Source of the DNA: Bradyrhizobium sp. 21
GTDB taxonomy: Bacteria; Pseudomonadota; Alphaproteobacteria; Rhizobiales; Xanthobacteraceae
Assembly (NCBI RefSeq): GCF_023073335.1
Contig: NZ_JADPJG010000035.1
Span: forward strand, 577,879-641,878
DNA length: 64,000 bases
Direction of reading: 5' to 3'
The position numbers were made by a program, and so were the translations under genes. Positions 23,260 to 32,858 of this stretch are shown one piece after another (positions within the stretch are counted from its first letter, which is position 1; each line of letters opens with the position of its first letter). The notes under the pieces were generated by a model. The model was given only the letters and a program-made list of their open reading frames with translations. It had not been told where the DNA came from and searched no databases.

Positions 23260-24628
23260 AGCTGCCTCCGATCGCGAGTGTTGCGAGCGGCAGCGTGAGA
23301 CGGACGGTGGCGCCGCGCTTCCTGTGATTCTCGGCGGTCACGCTGCCGCCGAGCTTGCGCACCACGTTCACCACCAGGAACAGGCCGAGCCCGCCGCCGG
23401 CGCGGCCCTTGCTCGACTGGTAGGGTTTTCCGAGCTGCACCAGCATCTCTGGCGCAAAGCCGGGACCGCGGTCGCTGATCGACAGAACGAGATTGTCGCC
23501 CTCGCGCTCGGCCACGAGCTCGACCCAGTCGCGCGAGACCTCGTAGGCGTTGTCGAGCACGTTGAAGATCACCTGCTTCAGCGCGACGTCCGAGACGATC
23601 GCGACGTCCTCGCCGAACGTGTTGACGAAATAGAGCGTGCGCGCCGAGCGCGCGTCGCGCCACTCTTCCACCAGCGCGGTGACGAAGGCCGTCACCGTCG
23701 TCGGCGACGAGCCTTCGCCGCGTGCTTCGCCGGCCGAGACCAGGATGCCGGTCACGATGGTCTTGCAGCGTTGCAGCGAGGTTTCCATCTCCGCGAGATC
23801 TTCGGCCAGCTCCTGATCGGCGGCGAGATCGGGCATGCGGCGCCAGTCGCTGAGAATGACCGAGAGCGAGGCCAGCGGGGTGCCGAGCTCGTGCGCCGCG
23901 CCGGAGGCGAGCAGGCCCATGCGCACGATATGATCCTGCTCGGCCGCGTGCTGGCGCAGCGCCGCCAGATGCGCATCGCGTTGGCGCAGATTCCTGTTGA
24001 TCCGGGTGACGAACACCACCAGCAGCACGGCGTTGAGCACGAAGCCCAGCAGCATGCCGGCCACGGTGAGCGTGTAGGTCTCGCTCAGCGGATTCGGCGG
24101 CAGGTCGAGCGGACGGTAGGCCAGCGTCAGCCAGACGAAGCTCGCGCAGGTCAGTGCGACCAGCGACCAGGTCGAGCGACCGTCGAGTAGCACCGCGCCC
24201 AGCGTCACCTGGAGCAGGAACAGCGAGGTGAAGGGATTGGTGGCGCCTCCGCTGAGGTAGAGCTGCGCGGTCAGCGCGGCGACGTCCAGCATCAAGGCGA
24301 CCAGCAGCTCGTTATTGGTGATCGCGGCGCGATGGCGCACCCAGACCAGGCTGGAGACGTTGAGAAAGACCAGCGCGCCGATCACCGCCCCCATGCGGTT
24401 GAGGGGCAGCGGAATGCCGAGCCAGAAATGCACGCCGCCGATGGTCACGATCTGGCCGACCACTGCAGTCCAGCGCAACTGGATCAGCAGCGCCATGTTC
24501 TTGCGGTTGGTCTCGTCGTCGGTGGGCGCAGCGCCGATCAGCTCGCTGCGCGCGTCCGCCTGCGATTGCAGCGTGACGGCGCCATGCGTTCTTCCGTCGT
24601 CAGGTTGGCTCGACGATCGTTCCAGCAT
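23249..24628 (-). CDS. regS: Redox sensor histidine kinase RegS (ActS/RegB/PrrB family)
   Basis: 459 residues with about six membrane helices in 45-210, including the quinone-sensing GGATNPF loop (127-133) typical of RegB. The H-box GAAHELGTPLASLS carries phospho-acceptor His246. Cys288 in LQRCKTIV lies at the place of the conserved redox-active cysteine of RegB. The ATPase domain is complete with NVLDNAYE, SDRGPGFAPE and GGLGLFLVVNVVRKLGG. It passes phosphate to RegR. Its first 29 bases overlap the end of the SURF1 gene, placing this regulator at the end of the cytochrome bo oxidase gene train. Confidence 0.93.
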   Translation of the reverse strand: MLERSSSQPDDGRTHGAVTLQSQADARSELIGAAPTDDETNRKNMALLIQLRWTAVVGQIVTIGGVHFWLGIPLPLNRMGAVIGALVFLNVSSLVWVRHRAAITNNELLVALMLDVAALTAQLYLSGGATNPFTSLFLLQVTLGAVLLDGRSTWSLVALTCASFVWLTLAYRPLDLPPNPLSETYTLTVAGMLLGFVLNAVLLVVFVTRINRNLRQRDAHLAALRQHAAEQDHIVRMGLLASGAAHELGTPLASLSVILSDWRRMPDLAADQELAEDLAEMETSLQRCKTIVTGILVSAGEARGEGSSPTTVTAFVTALVEEWRDARSARTLYFVNTFGEDVAIVSDVALKQVIFNVLDNAYEVSRDWVELVAEREGDNLVLSISDRGPGFAPEMLVQLGKPYQSSKGRAGGGLGLFLVVNVVRKLGGSVTAENHRKRGATVRLTLPLATLAIGGSFDA

Positions 24629-25454
24629 CTGATCCCGTCCTGCGGGCGACGGTATCGCCGGCCGGTTCCTGGACGAAGCCGCTCCAGGGTTTCTTGCGGC
24701 GGAATAGCCCGCCGCCGAACGTGACGAAAAGTGTGCCGGCCAGCATGAAAGCCAGGGTAAACCACGTCAGCGCGTAGATCAGGTGGTTATTGGGAAAGCG
24801 GACCACGGTCAATCCGCCGATTGGGCCACCGCCGGTTTGTGATCCGACGTCGGCATCGACGAAGAAGGGCGCGACATCGCCGAGGCCGCGCGCCGCGGCA
24901 ATCGCGGCCACGTCCCGCGAATACCAGCGGTTGTGCTGGGGCACGTTATTCCTGAGGAATCCGCCTTTCGGCTCCGTGATACGCAACAGGCCGGTGATCT
25001 CGACCTGGCCGGCCGGATTGCCGTCCCGGCGCGCCGATGCGTCGCGCCGCTCGGACGGCACGAAGCCGCGGTTGACCAGGACCAGTGTGCCGTCGTCGCG
25101 CTGAAGCGGCGTCAGCACCCAATAGCCGGGACCTTCCTCGGTGACGGCCTGAACCAGCGTCTCGCGGTCATGCAGGAAGCGGCCTGTCACGCTGACGTGC
25201 CTGTATTCGTCATTCGCGGCCGAGACGGCCGGCCATGCCGCAGGCGCGGGGATCGGCCGGGCCGCGGCATGAACACGCTGCTCGACGCGGTCGATCAGCG
25301 CCAGCTTCCAGGCGCGGCGTTCGACCTGCCAGACGCCCAGCGCGATCAGAAGCACGAAGGCCGCGAGCGAGAGGATTGTGAGCCACGGGGACGGACGCGC
25401 AGCCTTGCGGCGCGCGCCCTTTGCCCTGCCTGTCACGGTCCGGATCTTGCTCAA
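24600..25454 (-). CDS. SURF1 family oxidase assembly protein
   Basis: 284 residues. There are two membrane helices, one near the N-terminus (LTILSLAAFVLLIALGVWQV) and one near the C-terminus (LIYALTWFTLAFMLAGTLFV), flanking a periplasmic domain with the SURF1 signatures RHVSVTGRFLH, GYWVLTPLQRDDGTLVLVNR and the ending FPNNHLIYALTWF. SURF1/Shy1 proteins help insert haem a or assemble the catalytic subunit of haem-copper oxidases. It lies 13 bases after cyoD, so the partner is probably this quinol oxidase. Its 3' end overlaps regS. Confidence 0.94.
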   Translation of the reverse strand: MSKIRTVTGRAKGARRKAARPSPWLTILSLAAFVLLIALGVWQVERRAWKLALIDRVEQRVHAAARPIPAPAAWPAVSAANDEYRHVSVTGRFLHDRETLVQAVTEEGPGYWVLTPLQRDDGTLVLVNRGFVPSERRDASARRDGNPAGQVEITGLLRITEPKGGFLRNNVPQHNRWYSRDVAAIAAARGLGDVAPFFVDADVGSQTGGGPIGGLTVVRFPNNHLIYALTWFTLAFMLAGTLFVTFGGGLFRRKKPWSGFVQEPAGDTVARRTGSDAGTIVEPT

Positions 25455-25467
25455 TACAGAGGCTCGC

Positions 25468-25848
25468 TCACTTCATCCCGGTCATTTGGTGGATCGGCAT
25501 CATGTTGCTGTTGAGGTGGTTCATCACCCACAGCGAACCCGATAGTGCGATCACCACCATGACGATGGTGAAGATCAGCGCCATCATGCTCCAGCCGTTC
25601 TCCGACTTGGGGCTCATGTGCAGGAAGTAGACCATGTGCACGACGATCTGCACGACCGCGAAGGCCATGATGACCAGCGCGGTGATCTGCTTGCTCGGCA
25701 GCGCGCCGCTCATCACCAGCCAGAACGGGATCGCGGTCAGCACGACCGAGAGCACGAAGCCGAGCATATAGGTCGAGAACGTGCCGTGGGAATGGCTGTC
25801 GCCGTGATGATGATCGTCCGCGTGAGCGGCGTGGCTATCGGTGTTCAT
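25468..25848 (-). CDS. cyoD: Cytochrome bo3 quinol oxidase subunit IV CyoD
   Basis: 126 residues from the ATG at 25848. A His/Asp-rich N-terminus ([17 protein letters not shown]) precedes three membrane helices with the CyoD pattern [38 protein letters not shown] and [20 protein letters not shown]. It is a small structural subunit of the oxidase. The start overlaps the cyoC stop as ATGA (25845-25848). Confidence 0.94.
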   Translation of the reverse strand: MNTDSHAAHADDHHHGDSHSHGTFSTYMLGFVLSVVLTAIPFWLVMSGALPSKQITALVIMAFAVVQIVVHMVYFLHMSPKSENGWSMMALIFTIVMVVIALSGSLWVMNHLNSNMMPIHQMTGMK

Positions 25849-26474
25849 CGCAGAACTCCCAGGAGATAGACGAAGGTGAAGACGCCGATCCAGACCACGT
25901 CGAGGAAGTGCCAGAACATCGACAGGCACATCAGGCGGCGGCGGTTGGCTTCGATCAGGCCGAACTTCTGGACCTGCACCATCAGCGTCACCAGCCAGAT
26001 CAGGCCACAGGAGACGTGCAGGCCGTGGGTGCCGACCAGGGTGAAGAAGGCGGACAGGAAGGCGCTGCGCTGCGGCGTGGCGCCTTCATGGATCATGTGG
26101 GCGAACTCCGAGAGCTCGATGCCGATGAAGGCGAGACCGAACAGGCCGGTGATCGCCAGCCACATCTGCGTCTGCGCGATCTTGTTCTGCTGCATCGTCA
26201 GCATCGCAAAACCATATGTGATCGACGACAGCAGCAGCATCGAGGTGTTGACCGCGACCAGCGGCAGCTCGAACAAATCCTTCGGCGCGGGACCGGCGGC
26301 GTAGTTGCCGCCGAGCACGCCGAAGGTGGCGAACAGGATCGCAAAGATGAGACAGTCGCTCATCAGATAGATCCAGAAGCCGAGCGAGGTGCTGTAGCCT
26401 TCCGGATGCGGATGCTCGTCGGCGAGGTAGAACACCGGCTCGCCGGTTTGGGTGGGATTGACAGCGACAGTCAT
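25845..26474 (-). CDS. cyoC: Cytochrome bo3 quinol oxidase subunit III CyoC
   Basis: 209 residues with five membrane helices, as expected for the CyoC form of subunit III. Signatures include [40 protein letters not shown] and [21 protein letters not shown] structural subunit next to CyoB in the inner membrane. It begins immediately after cyoB (26474/26475), overlaps cyoD by four bases and belongs to the cyoABCD operon. Confidence 0.95.
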   Translation of the reverse strand: MTVAVNPTQTGEPVFYLADEHPHPEGYSTSLGFWIYLMSDCLIFAILFATFGVLGGNYAAGPAPKDLFELPLVAVNTSMLLLSSITYGFAMLTMQQNKIAQTQMWLAITGLFGLAFIGIELSEFAHMIHEGATPQRSAFLSAFFTLVGTHGLHVSCGLIWLVTLMVQVQKFGLIEANRRRLMCLSMFWHFLDVVWIGVFTFVYLLGVLR

Positions 26475-28472
26475 TTACTTGGCTCCGGCGAGCAGTTTGG
26501 TGCGCGCGTCTTCGGCCCGGATGACGTCGTCGGCCGAAATGTCGAAGTCGCGGTGATAGTTGAAGGTGTGACCGATGCCGACGGCGAGCATCGCGATGAA
26601 GCTCGCGGCGGCAAGCCACCAGATGTACCAGATCAGGCCGAATCCCATCGCGGTGGCGAAGCCGGCGAGGATGATGCCGGTGCCGGTGCTGCTGGGCATG
26701 TGGATCGGCTTGAACCCGGTGAGCGGACGCAGGTAGCCGCGGCGCTTCATGTCCCACCACGCGTCATTGTCGTGAACGACGGGGGTGAAGGCGAAGTTGT
26801 AGTCCGGCGGGGGCGAGGAGGTCGCCCATTCCAGCGTGCGCGCGTCCCAGGGATCGCCGGTGACGTCCTTGAGCTGCTCGCGCCTGAGGAAGCTGACCGC
26901 GAACTGCATCAGCATCGAGAGGATGCCGAGGAAGACCAGGAAGGCGCCGATGCCGGCGATGACGAACCAGATCTGCAGGGACGGATCGTCGAACACGCGC
27001 AGCCGCCGGGTCACGCCCATCAGGCCGAGGACGTAGAGCGGCATGAAGGCGAGGTAGAAGCCGGTGACCCAGAACCAGAACGACAGCTTGCCCCAGAACG
27101 GATCGAGCTTGAAGCCGAACGCTTTCGGGAACCAGTAGTTGATGCCGGCGAACGCACCGAACACTACGCCGCCGATGATCACGTTGTGGAAGTGCGCGAT
27201 CAGGAACAGGCTGTTGTGCAGGACGAAGTCGGCCGGCGGCACCGCCAGCAGCACGCCGGTCATGCCGCCGAGCACGAAGGTCAGCATGAAGGCAATGGTC
27301 CACAGCATCGGCAGCTCGTAGCGGATACGGCCGCGATACATCGTGAACAACCAGTTGAACATCTTCGCGCCCGTGGGGATCGAGATGATCATCGTGGTAA
27401 TGCCGAAGAACGAATTGACGCTGGCGCCGGAGCCCATCGTGAAGAAATGGTGCAGCCAGACCAGGTACGACAGGATGGTGATGACCACCGTGGCGTAGAC
27501 CATCGAGGTGTAGCCGAACAACCGCTTGCCGGAGAAGGTCGATGTGACTTCCGAGAAGATGCCGAAGGCAGGCAGAACCAGGATGTAGACCTCGGGATGA
27601 CCCCAGATCCAGATCAGGTTCACGTACATCATCGGGCTGCCGCCGAAATCGTTGGTGAAGAAGTTGGTGCCGACATAGCGGTCGAGCGAGAGCAGCGCGA
27701 GCACGACGGTCAGCACGGGGAAGGACGCCACGATCAGCACGTTGGTGCAGAGCGAGGTCCAGGTGAACACCGGCATCTTCATCATGGTCATGCCGGGGCA
27801 ACGCAGCTTGACGATGGTGCAGATCAGGTTGATGCCGGACAGCGTCGTGCCGACGCCGGCAACCTGCAATCCCCATATGTAATAGTCGACACCGACGTCG
27901 GGACTGTAGCCGATGTTCGACAGTGGCGGATAAGCCAGCCAGCCGGTGCGGGCGAATTCGCCGATGAACAGCGATGCCATCACCAGCACCGCGCCGCCGA
28001 CCGTCATCCAGAAGCTGAAATTGTTCAGGAACGGGAACGACACGTCGCGCGCGCCGATCTGGAGCGGCACGACGAAGTTCATCAAGCCGGTGACCAGCGG
28101 CATCGCCACGAAAAAGATCATGATGACGCCGTGGGCGGTGAAGACCTGGTCGTAGTGATGGGAGTTGAGGTAGCCCTCGGAGCCGCCAAAGGCGAGGGCC
28201 TGCTGCAACCGCATCATCAGTGCGTCCGCGAAGCCGCGCAACAGCATCACGATGCCGAGGATCATGTACATGATGCCGATGCGCTTGTGGTCGACGCTGG
28301 TGAACCATTCGCGCCAGAGATAGCTCCAGAGGCGGAAATAGGTCAGCCCGGCGAACATGACGAGACCACCGGTTGCCACCACCGCGAAGGTGCCGACGAC
28401 GATCGGCTCGTGCAGCGGCAAGGATTCGATGGTGAGGCGCCCGAAGATGAGCTTGAGAAAATCAGGAGACAT
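26475..28472 (-). CDS. cyoB: Cytochrome bo3 quinol oxidase subunit I CyoB
   Basis: 665 residues, the haem-copper catalytic subunit. All key residues fall at a constant +8 offset from the E. coli numbering: His114 and His429 for the low-spin haem; His292, His341 and His342 for CuB; the His-Tyr pair with Tyr296 (WGHPEVY); Glu294 and Asp143 for the D channel; Lys370 for the K channel; and His427 for the high-spin haem. It oxidises ubiquinol and pumps protons while reducing O2 to water. The gene starts 11 bases after cyoA and is followed directly by cyoC. Confidence 0.97.
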   Translation of the reverse strand: MSPDFLKLIFGRLTIESLPLHEPIVVGTFAVVATGGLVMFAGLTYFRLWSYLWREWFTSVDHKRIGIMYMILGIVMLLRGFADALMMRLQQALAFGGSEGYLNSHHYDQVFTAHGVIMIFFVAMPLVTGLMNFVVPLQIGARDVSFPFLNNFSFWMTVGGAVLVMASLFIGEFARTGWLAYPPLSNIGYSPDVGVDYYIWGLQVAGVGTTLSGINLICTIVKLRCPGMTMMKMPVFTWTSLCTNVLIVASFPVLTVVLALLSLDRYVGTNFFTNDFGGSPMMYVNLIWIWGHPEVYILVLPAFGIFSEVTSTFSGKRLFGYTSMVYATVVITILSYLVWLHHFFTMGSGASVNSFFGITTMIISIPTGAKMFNWLFTMYRGRIRYELPMLWTIAFMLTFVLGGMTGVLLAVPPADFVLHNSLFLIAHFHNVIIGGVVFGAFAGINYWFPKAFGFKLDPFWGKLSFWFWVTGFYLAFMPLYVLGLMGVTRRLRVFDDPSLQIWFVIAGIGAFLVFLGILSMLMQFAVSFLRREQLKDVTGDPWDARTLEWATSSPPPDYNFAFTPVVHDNDAWWDMKRRGYLRPLTGFKPIHMPSSTGTGIILAGFATAMGFGLIWYIWWLAAASFIAMLAVGIGHTFNYHRDFDISADDVIRAEDARTKLLAGAK

Positions 28473-28483
28473 GCGATCTCTCT

Positions 28484-29644
28484 TTAGGAGTCTGACTTCG
28501 GACGTTGTCCGAGGAAGAAGGACGAGGACTTCAGCGGCGTGAAATTCGGCCGCTTCAGGCCGGCGCCGAGCAGCGGCGCGGTGTCGACGGGTGCCGTGAT
28601 GGAGGCGGTGGTCTTGCCCTGCGGCGCATCGGGCGTGCAGGTGCCGGCGACGAAGGTCGGCTCCGGCCCCAGCGCGGTGCCGCGGCGGGCATATTTGTCG
28701 TAGGCCAGCGGCAGCGTGTTGTTCAGGCCCTCATGGCCGAGGCCGCCCTTGGCGTCGATCGCCATCATCTCGCTCTGGCACATCTTGCCGGTCTCGACGC
28801 ACATGTTGAGGATCAGGCGGTAGAGATCGGAATCGATGCTGCCGTAGCGCCGCACCGGCTCGTTCTGACTGGGCTTTTCGAGCTGCAGATATTCGGCGCG
28901 ACCGAGCGAGCCGCCGGCGGATTTGGCACTGGCGATCCAGGCGTCAAAGCCCTTGTCGTCGAGGCCCTGGAAGTCGAAGTGCATGCCGGAGAAGCCCGCA
29001 CCGCTGTAGTTCGCGGAGAAGCCGCGGTAGGTGCCGGAATGATTCACGACGGCGTGGAGCTTGGTCTCCATTCCCGGCATCGCGTAGATCTGGCCGGCGA
29101 GCGCGGGAATGTAGAACGAGTTCATCACCGAGGACGCGGTGATGCGGAAATGGATCGGGCGATCGACCGGAGCTGCCAGATCGTTGACGGTGGCGATGCC
29201 GTAGTCCGGATAGATAAACAGCCACTTCCAGTCCAGCGCGACGACGTCGACCTCGAGCGGGGCCTTGGACTGGTCCACGGCGCGGTCGGCATGGATGCGG
29301 CCGAGCGTGCGATAGGGGTCGAGCAGATGCGTGCCCATCCAGGTCAGCGCGCCGAGGCAGACGATGATCAAAAGCGGCGCCGACCAGATCACCAGCTCGA
29401 GGCTGGTCGAGTGGTCCCATTCCGGCTCGTAGCGGGCCTCGGTGTTGGACTGGCGGTAGCGCCAGGCGAACAGCACCGTCAGCGCCATCACGGGGACGAC
29501 GATCAGGAGCATGAGGACAGTGGAGATGATGACGAGGTCGCGCTGTTGCGCAGCGATATCGCCGGCTGGCGCCAGCACGACGTAGTTGCAGCCGCTGAGC
29601 GCGACCGCCAGGGGTAGCAGCGCCAGGATCTTGAGACGGGACAC
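28484..29644 (-). CDS. cyoA: Cytochrome bo3 quinol oxidase subunit II CyoA
   Basis: 386 residues. The start [19 protein letters not shown] is a lipoprotein signal with lipobox Cys19. Two membrane helices follow, then a periplasmic cupredoxin fold. The CuA ligand cysteines of cytochrome c oxidases are absent ([17 protein letters not shown] in their place), as expected for a quinol oxidase. The end carries a long extension past the cupredoxin domain, including [20 protein letters not shown]. First gene of cyoABCD; its upstream region, shared with a divergent MFS gene, contains a perfect 21-bp palindrome. Confidence 0.95.
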   Translation of the reverse strand: MSRLKILALLPLAVALSGCNYVVLAPAGDIAAQQRDLVIISTVLMLLIVVPVMALTVLFAWRYRQSNTEARYEPEWDHSTSLELVIWSAPLLIIVCLGALTWMGTHLLDPYRTLGRIHADRAVDQSKAPLEVDVVALDWKWLFIYPDYGIATVNDLAAPVDRPIHFRITASSVMNSFYIPALAGQIYAMPGMETKLHAVVNHSGTYRGFSANYSGAGFSGMHFDFQGLDDKGFDAWIASAKSAGGSLGRAEYLQLEKPSQNEPVRRYGSIDSDLYRLILNMCVETGKMCQSEMMAIDAKGGLGHEGLNNTLPLAYDKYARRGTALGPEPTFVAGTCTPDAPQGKTTASITAPVDTAPLLGAGLKRPNFTPLKSSSFFLGQRPKSDS

Positions 29645-29711
29645 GGGCCGAGCCTTTGGGAATGAGTTTCTTTTGCGAGACCAACGGGTAGCTGCGACGC
29701 AGCAATCCGGA

Positions 29712-29732
29712 CATTGGACAATTTGTCCAATG
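29712..29732. promoter_or_regulatory. Perfect palindrome between cyoA and the MFS gene, candidate operator
   Basis: CATTGGACAA at 29712-29721 and TTGTCCAATG at 29723-29732 are exact inverted repeats around a single T at 29722. It lies 67 bases upstream of the cyoA start and 94 bases upstream of the MFS start. This is the position of a shared operator for a dimeric regulator. No T tract follows, so a terminator is unlikely. The regulator is unknown. A second, weaker inverted repeat (GCGCCAG...CTGGCGC) lies at about 29749-29778. Confidence 0.7.
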
Positions 29733-29826
29733 TTGCACTGCGGAATGTTGCGCCAGACAGGGCCAGACTGCCTGGCGCTCCCGCCGGGTGGTCGGCTTTG
29801 GTTTCCAGGACGTTAAGGGCGCGCGA

Positions 29827-31155
29827 ATGGCGACGGCACAGACCCCCGCAATGGCAGACATCCACTCGGGCGAGCACGGCCACGACCAGGCCAGTCCCGG
29901 CGAGATCGCCATCGGCGTCATCATCGGCCGCACCTCGGAATTCTTCGACTTCTTCGTCTACGCGATCGCCTCGGTGATCGTGTTTCCGCGCCTCGTGTTC
30001 CCGTTCACCAGCGAGCTGACCGGCACCCTCTATTCCTTCATGATCTTCGCGCTGGCCTTCATCGCCCGGCCGATCGGCACCGTCATTTTCATGACGGTGG
30101 ACCGCGAGTACGGCAAGACGGCCAAGCTGATCTCGGCGCTGTTCCTGCTCGGCACCGCCACCGTGGCGCTCGCATTCCTGCCCGGCTATCACGACATCGG
30201 CGTCGCCGCGATCTGGCTGCTGGCGCTGGCGCGTATCGCGCAGGGTCTGGCCTGGGGAGGCGCCTGGGACGGCATGGCCTCGCTGCTGGCGCTGAATGCA
30301 CCGCCCTCCCAGCGCGGCTGGTACGCGATGGTGCCGCAGCTCGGCGCGCCGCTCGGGTTGATCGTGGCGAGCGGGTTGTTCGCCTATTTCGCCGGCAATC
30401 TCTCGGCTGACGATTTCTTCGATTGGGGCTGGCGCTATCCGTTCTTCGTCGCGTTTGCCATCAACGTCGTGGCGCTGTTCGCGCGCCTGCGCATGGTGAC
30501 GACGGAAGAATATGCCACGCTGTTCGAGACCCGCGAATTGCAGCCCTCGCGCATCCCCGAGACTGTGGCGCGCGAAGGCCAGAACATCATGCTCGGCGCA
30601 TTCGCGCCGCTGGCGAGCTTCGCACTGTTCCACATGGTCACGGTGTTTCCGCTGTCCTGGGTCTTTCTGTTCACCCGCGAAAGCCCGGTGCGCTTCCTGA
30701 TCATCGAGATCGTCGCCGCCGTGTTCGGTGTCGGCGCGATCGTGCTCTCCGGCATCATCGCCGACCGCGTCGGTCGCAAGTCGCTGCTGATGGGATCGGC
30801 GATCGCGATCGCGATCTACAGCGGTTTTGCCCCGCAGCTCCTCGACGCCGGCGCGTTCGGCGAGACCATCTACATGGTGATCGGCTTCATCCTGCTCGGT
30901 CTCTCCTTCGGCCAGTCCTCGGGCGCGATCGCCTCGAACTTCAAGCAGGCGTATCGCTACACGGCCTCGGCGCTGACCTCCGACATGGCCTGGTTGTTCG
31001 GCGCCGGCTTCGCGCCGCTGGTGGCTCTGCTGCTCGCGACCAATCTCGGCGTCATCGCCTCAGGTGCGTATCTGCTGTCGGGTGCGTTCTGGACCCTGCT
31101 TGCGCTCTGGCTCAGCGGCCAGCGCGAGGCGGGTGATATGGACGCGGGCGGCTAA
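29827..31155 (+). CDS. MFS transporter of the metabolite:H+ symporter type
   Basis: 442 residues from the ATG at 29827. Twelve hydrophobic helices are visible. The first helix region GRTSEFFDFFVYAIAS followed by VFPRLVFP is characteristic of the metabolite:H+ symporter (ShiA/ProP/KgtP-like) branch, and the mid-protein motif DRVGRKSLLMGSA is the second MFS motif A. Substrate is not predictable. It is divergent from cyoA, so it may share regulation with the oxidase. The N-terminus is His/Asp/Gln-rich and cytoplasmic. Confidence 0.87.
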   Translation: MATAQTPAMADIHSGEHGHDQASPGEIAIGVIIGRTSEFFDFFVYAIASVIVFPRLVFPFTSELTGTLYSFMIFALAFIARPIGTVIFMTVDREYGKTAKLISALFLLGTATVALAFLPGYHDIGVAAIWLLALARIAQGLAWGGAWDGMASLLALNAPPSQRGWYAMVPQLGAPLGLIVASGLFAYFAGNLSADDFFDWGWRYPFFVAFAINVVALFARLRMVTTEEYATLFETRELQPSRIPETVAREGQNIMLGAFAPLASFALFHMVTVFPLSWVFLFTRESPVRFLIIEIVAAVFGVGAIVLSGIIADRVGRKSLLMGSAIAIAIYSGFAPQLLDAGAFGETIYMVIGFILLGLSFGQSSGAIASNFKQAYRYTASALTSDMAWLFGAGFAPLVALLLATNLGVIASGAYLLSGAFWTLLALWLSGQREAGDMDAGG

Positions 31156-31184
31156 TTAGGGTCGAGTTGCGGCTTCAAAACAGG

Positions 31185-31306
31185 TGTCGTCCCGGCGAAG
31201 GCCGGGACCCATAACCCCAAGGAGGGTTGCGGCGCACACTGGCAACCACGGATCTTCGCCAAACCAAAGCCTGTGGCTATGGGTCCCGGCCTTCGCCGGG
31301 ACGACA
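31185..31306. repeat. Palindromic intergenic repeat (TGTCGTCCCGG family, simple form)
   Basis: Outer arms TGTCGTCCCGGCGAAGGCC and GGCCTTCGCCGGGACGACA are exact inverted repeats and extend inward through GGGACCCATA / TATGGGTCCC with one mismatch zone. Each arm also folds alone (TCCCGGCGAAGGCCGGGA). The central segment, ACTGGCAAC...TCTTCGCCAAAC, is shared with the element at 41149-41309. It lies between the convergent MFS and M48 protease genes. Confidence 0.9.
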
Positions 31307-31332
31307 GGGGAATTTGAGGAGCCAGCGCAGCC

Positions 31333-32832
31333 TCAATCCGCCACGACCTTCACGCGATCCCGCACTTTCACCTGTGCGTTGCGATCGAGGCCGTTGAGCA
31401 CGCGAAAGCGTTCGGCGGGGTGATCGACGCCGGCCATGCGGTGGGAAAGCGATTCCACGGTATCGCCCGGCTGCACGGTGATGACCTTGATCCGCAGCGG
31501 GCGCGCGGCCTGGATCTCGTCGAGCGTCAGGCGGCGGAATGAACTGACGGTCTCCCGCGCATTGCGCTCGCTCTCGGTCGATTTCTGCCGTGTCGCAAAG
31601 ATGAAGCGGTAGACGTCGCTGCCGAAGCGCAGCGCATAGACCTTGAACTGCCACTGGTCGCCCTTGGCGGTGGCGGACGCCGCGGGAAAACCGTTGATGG
31701 TGACGTCCTCGGTGGAGGCCTTCTCGACGCCCTCCATCCAGCCCGAATTCAGGTAGTCGCCGAGCGACTGCTCGGCCGGCACCCGCACGACGTCGAAGCG
31801 CATCGCCTGCGAGCCGCCGTCGCGCACGCCGATCACGGCCTGCGCGGTGTTGTCGAGCGTAAAATTGTCCGGCGCCTGGAAGGTGAAGCCGAGTTTTGGG
31901 TGCAGGAAACGGCGGCCGCGCACAAAACCTTCGCTGGGATCTTCGCCGTAGACGAGGTTGTCGATCGCGGCGAGATAGGTCTCGCGGTCGCGCTCGGCGC
32001 CCTCGGGCGCAGCATATTGCCGCGCGATGGTCTGCGCATTCTGCACGCGCTCGGGCGTTGCCGGATGCGACGAGGTGAAATCCTGCGCGCGCGGATCGAG
32101 CGAGGTCTTGCCGGCCTTCAGCTCGGCATTCCGCTCCATCGCGGAGAGGAAGCGTGCCGCACCATAGGGATCGAAATGCGCCTTGGCGGAGATGCCGACG
32201 CCGATGCCGTCGGCCTCGAATTCCTGGTTGCGCGAAAAGCTCGCCATGGTGAGCTTGGTCTTGGCGAGCGCGAGCGCCGTGAGATCGGGATCGTTGCTCA
32301 TGTCGGTGACGACGCGGGTGACGATCGCGGCCTGGCGAGCCTGGTCCTCGCGCATCGCGGCGTGCTTGGACAGCACATGCGCCATCTCGTGGCTGAGCAC
32401 GGAGGACAATTCCGAGGTGTCGCTCGCAAGCGCAAGAAGTCCGCGCGTGACATAGAGCTGGCCGTTCGGCAGCGCGAAGGCGTTGACCGCGCCGGAATTG
32501 AGGATGGTGACCCTGTAGCCCTGGTCGGGACGGTCGGACGCCGCGACCAGCCGGTCGACGGTCTTGGTGACGAGCGATTCGAGCCTGGGATCGTCATAGG
32601 TGCCGCCATAGCTCGCCAGGATGCGCTCGTGCTCCTTCTCGGTGGCGGGGGTCTGTGCGACGGCCGGCTTCGGCTTGGGCATCGCGACGGTCGGCGGGGC
32701 CGCCGCGGTCTGGAATCGGTTCATGTCACCGCAGCCGGCAAGGGCTGATCCCAGCACAAGGCAAAGCACGGCCGGCGCAGCCCGCAGGCGGCGGCGTTCA
32801 TCTCGTCCGTGCCGTTCTAGCACCCCATTCAC
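31333..32832 (-). CDS. M48 family metalloprotease lipoprotein with C-terminal LysM-like domain
   Basis: 499 residues. Lipobox LGSALAGC (Cys34) follows a basic N-terminus, so it is an outer- or inner-membrane lipoprotein. The zinc motif HEMAH is at 148-152 and the third ligand lies in NQEFEADGIGV near 205, as in M48 (BepA/LoiP-type) proteases involved in envelope protein quality control. After the protease a second globular region follows, and the C-terminus ITVQPGDTVESLSHRMAG is LysM-like, suggesting peptidoglycan contact. The start is GTG at 32832. The next gene downstream on the strand is across the repeat element. Confidence 0.92.
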   Translation of the reverse strand: MNGVLERHGRDERRRLRAAPAVLCLVLGSALAGCGDMNRFQTAAAPPTVAMPKPKPAVAQTPATEKEHERILASYGGTYDDPRLESLVTKTVDRLVAASDRPDQGYRVTILNSGAVNAFALPNGQLYVTRGLLALASDTSELSSVLSHEMAHVLSKHAAMREDQARQAAIVTRVVTDMSNDPDLTALALAKTKLTMASFSRNQEFEADGIGVGISAKAHFDPYGAARFLSAMERNAELKAGKTSLDPRAQDFTSSHPATPERVQNAQTIARQYAAPEGAERDRETYLAAIDNLVYGEDPSEGFVRGRRFLHPKLGFTFQAPDNFTLDNTAQAVIGVRDGGSQAMRFDVVRVPAEQSLGDYLNSGWMEGVEKASTEDVTINGFPAASATAKGDQWQFKVYALRFGSDVYRFIFATRQKSTESERNARETVSSFRRLTLDEIQAARPLRIKVITVQPGDTVESLSHRMAGVDHPAERFRVLNGLDRNAQVKVRDRVKVVAD

Positions 32833-32858
32833 GTCGCTTAACCCGTGCCTGGCCCCTT

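Noticed and set aside
25908-28487. Very long plus-strand open frame opposite cyoB and cyoC
   Set aside because: It is antisense to genes with complete catalytic motifs and its translation is repetitive and His/Arg/Asp/Glu-biased, as expected of the opposite strand of GC-rich coding DNA.
29712-29732. FNR/FixK box upstream of cyoA
   Set aside because: The palindrome is ATTGGAC...GTCCAAT, not the TTGAT-N4-ATCAA pattern.
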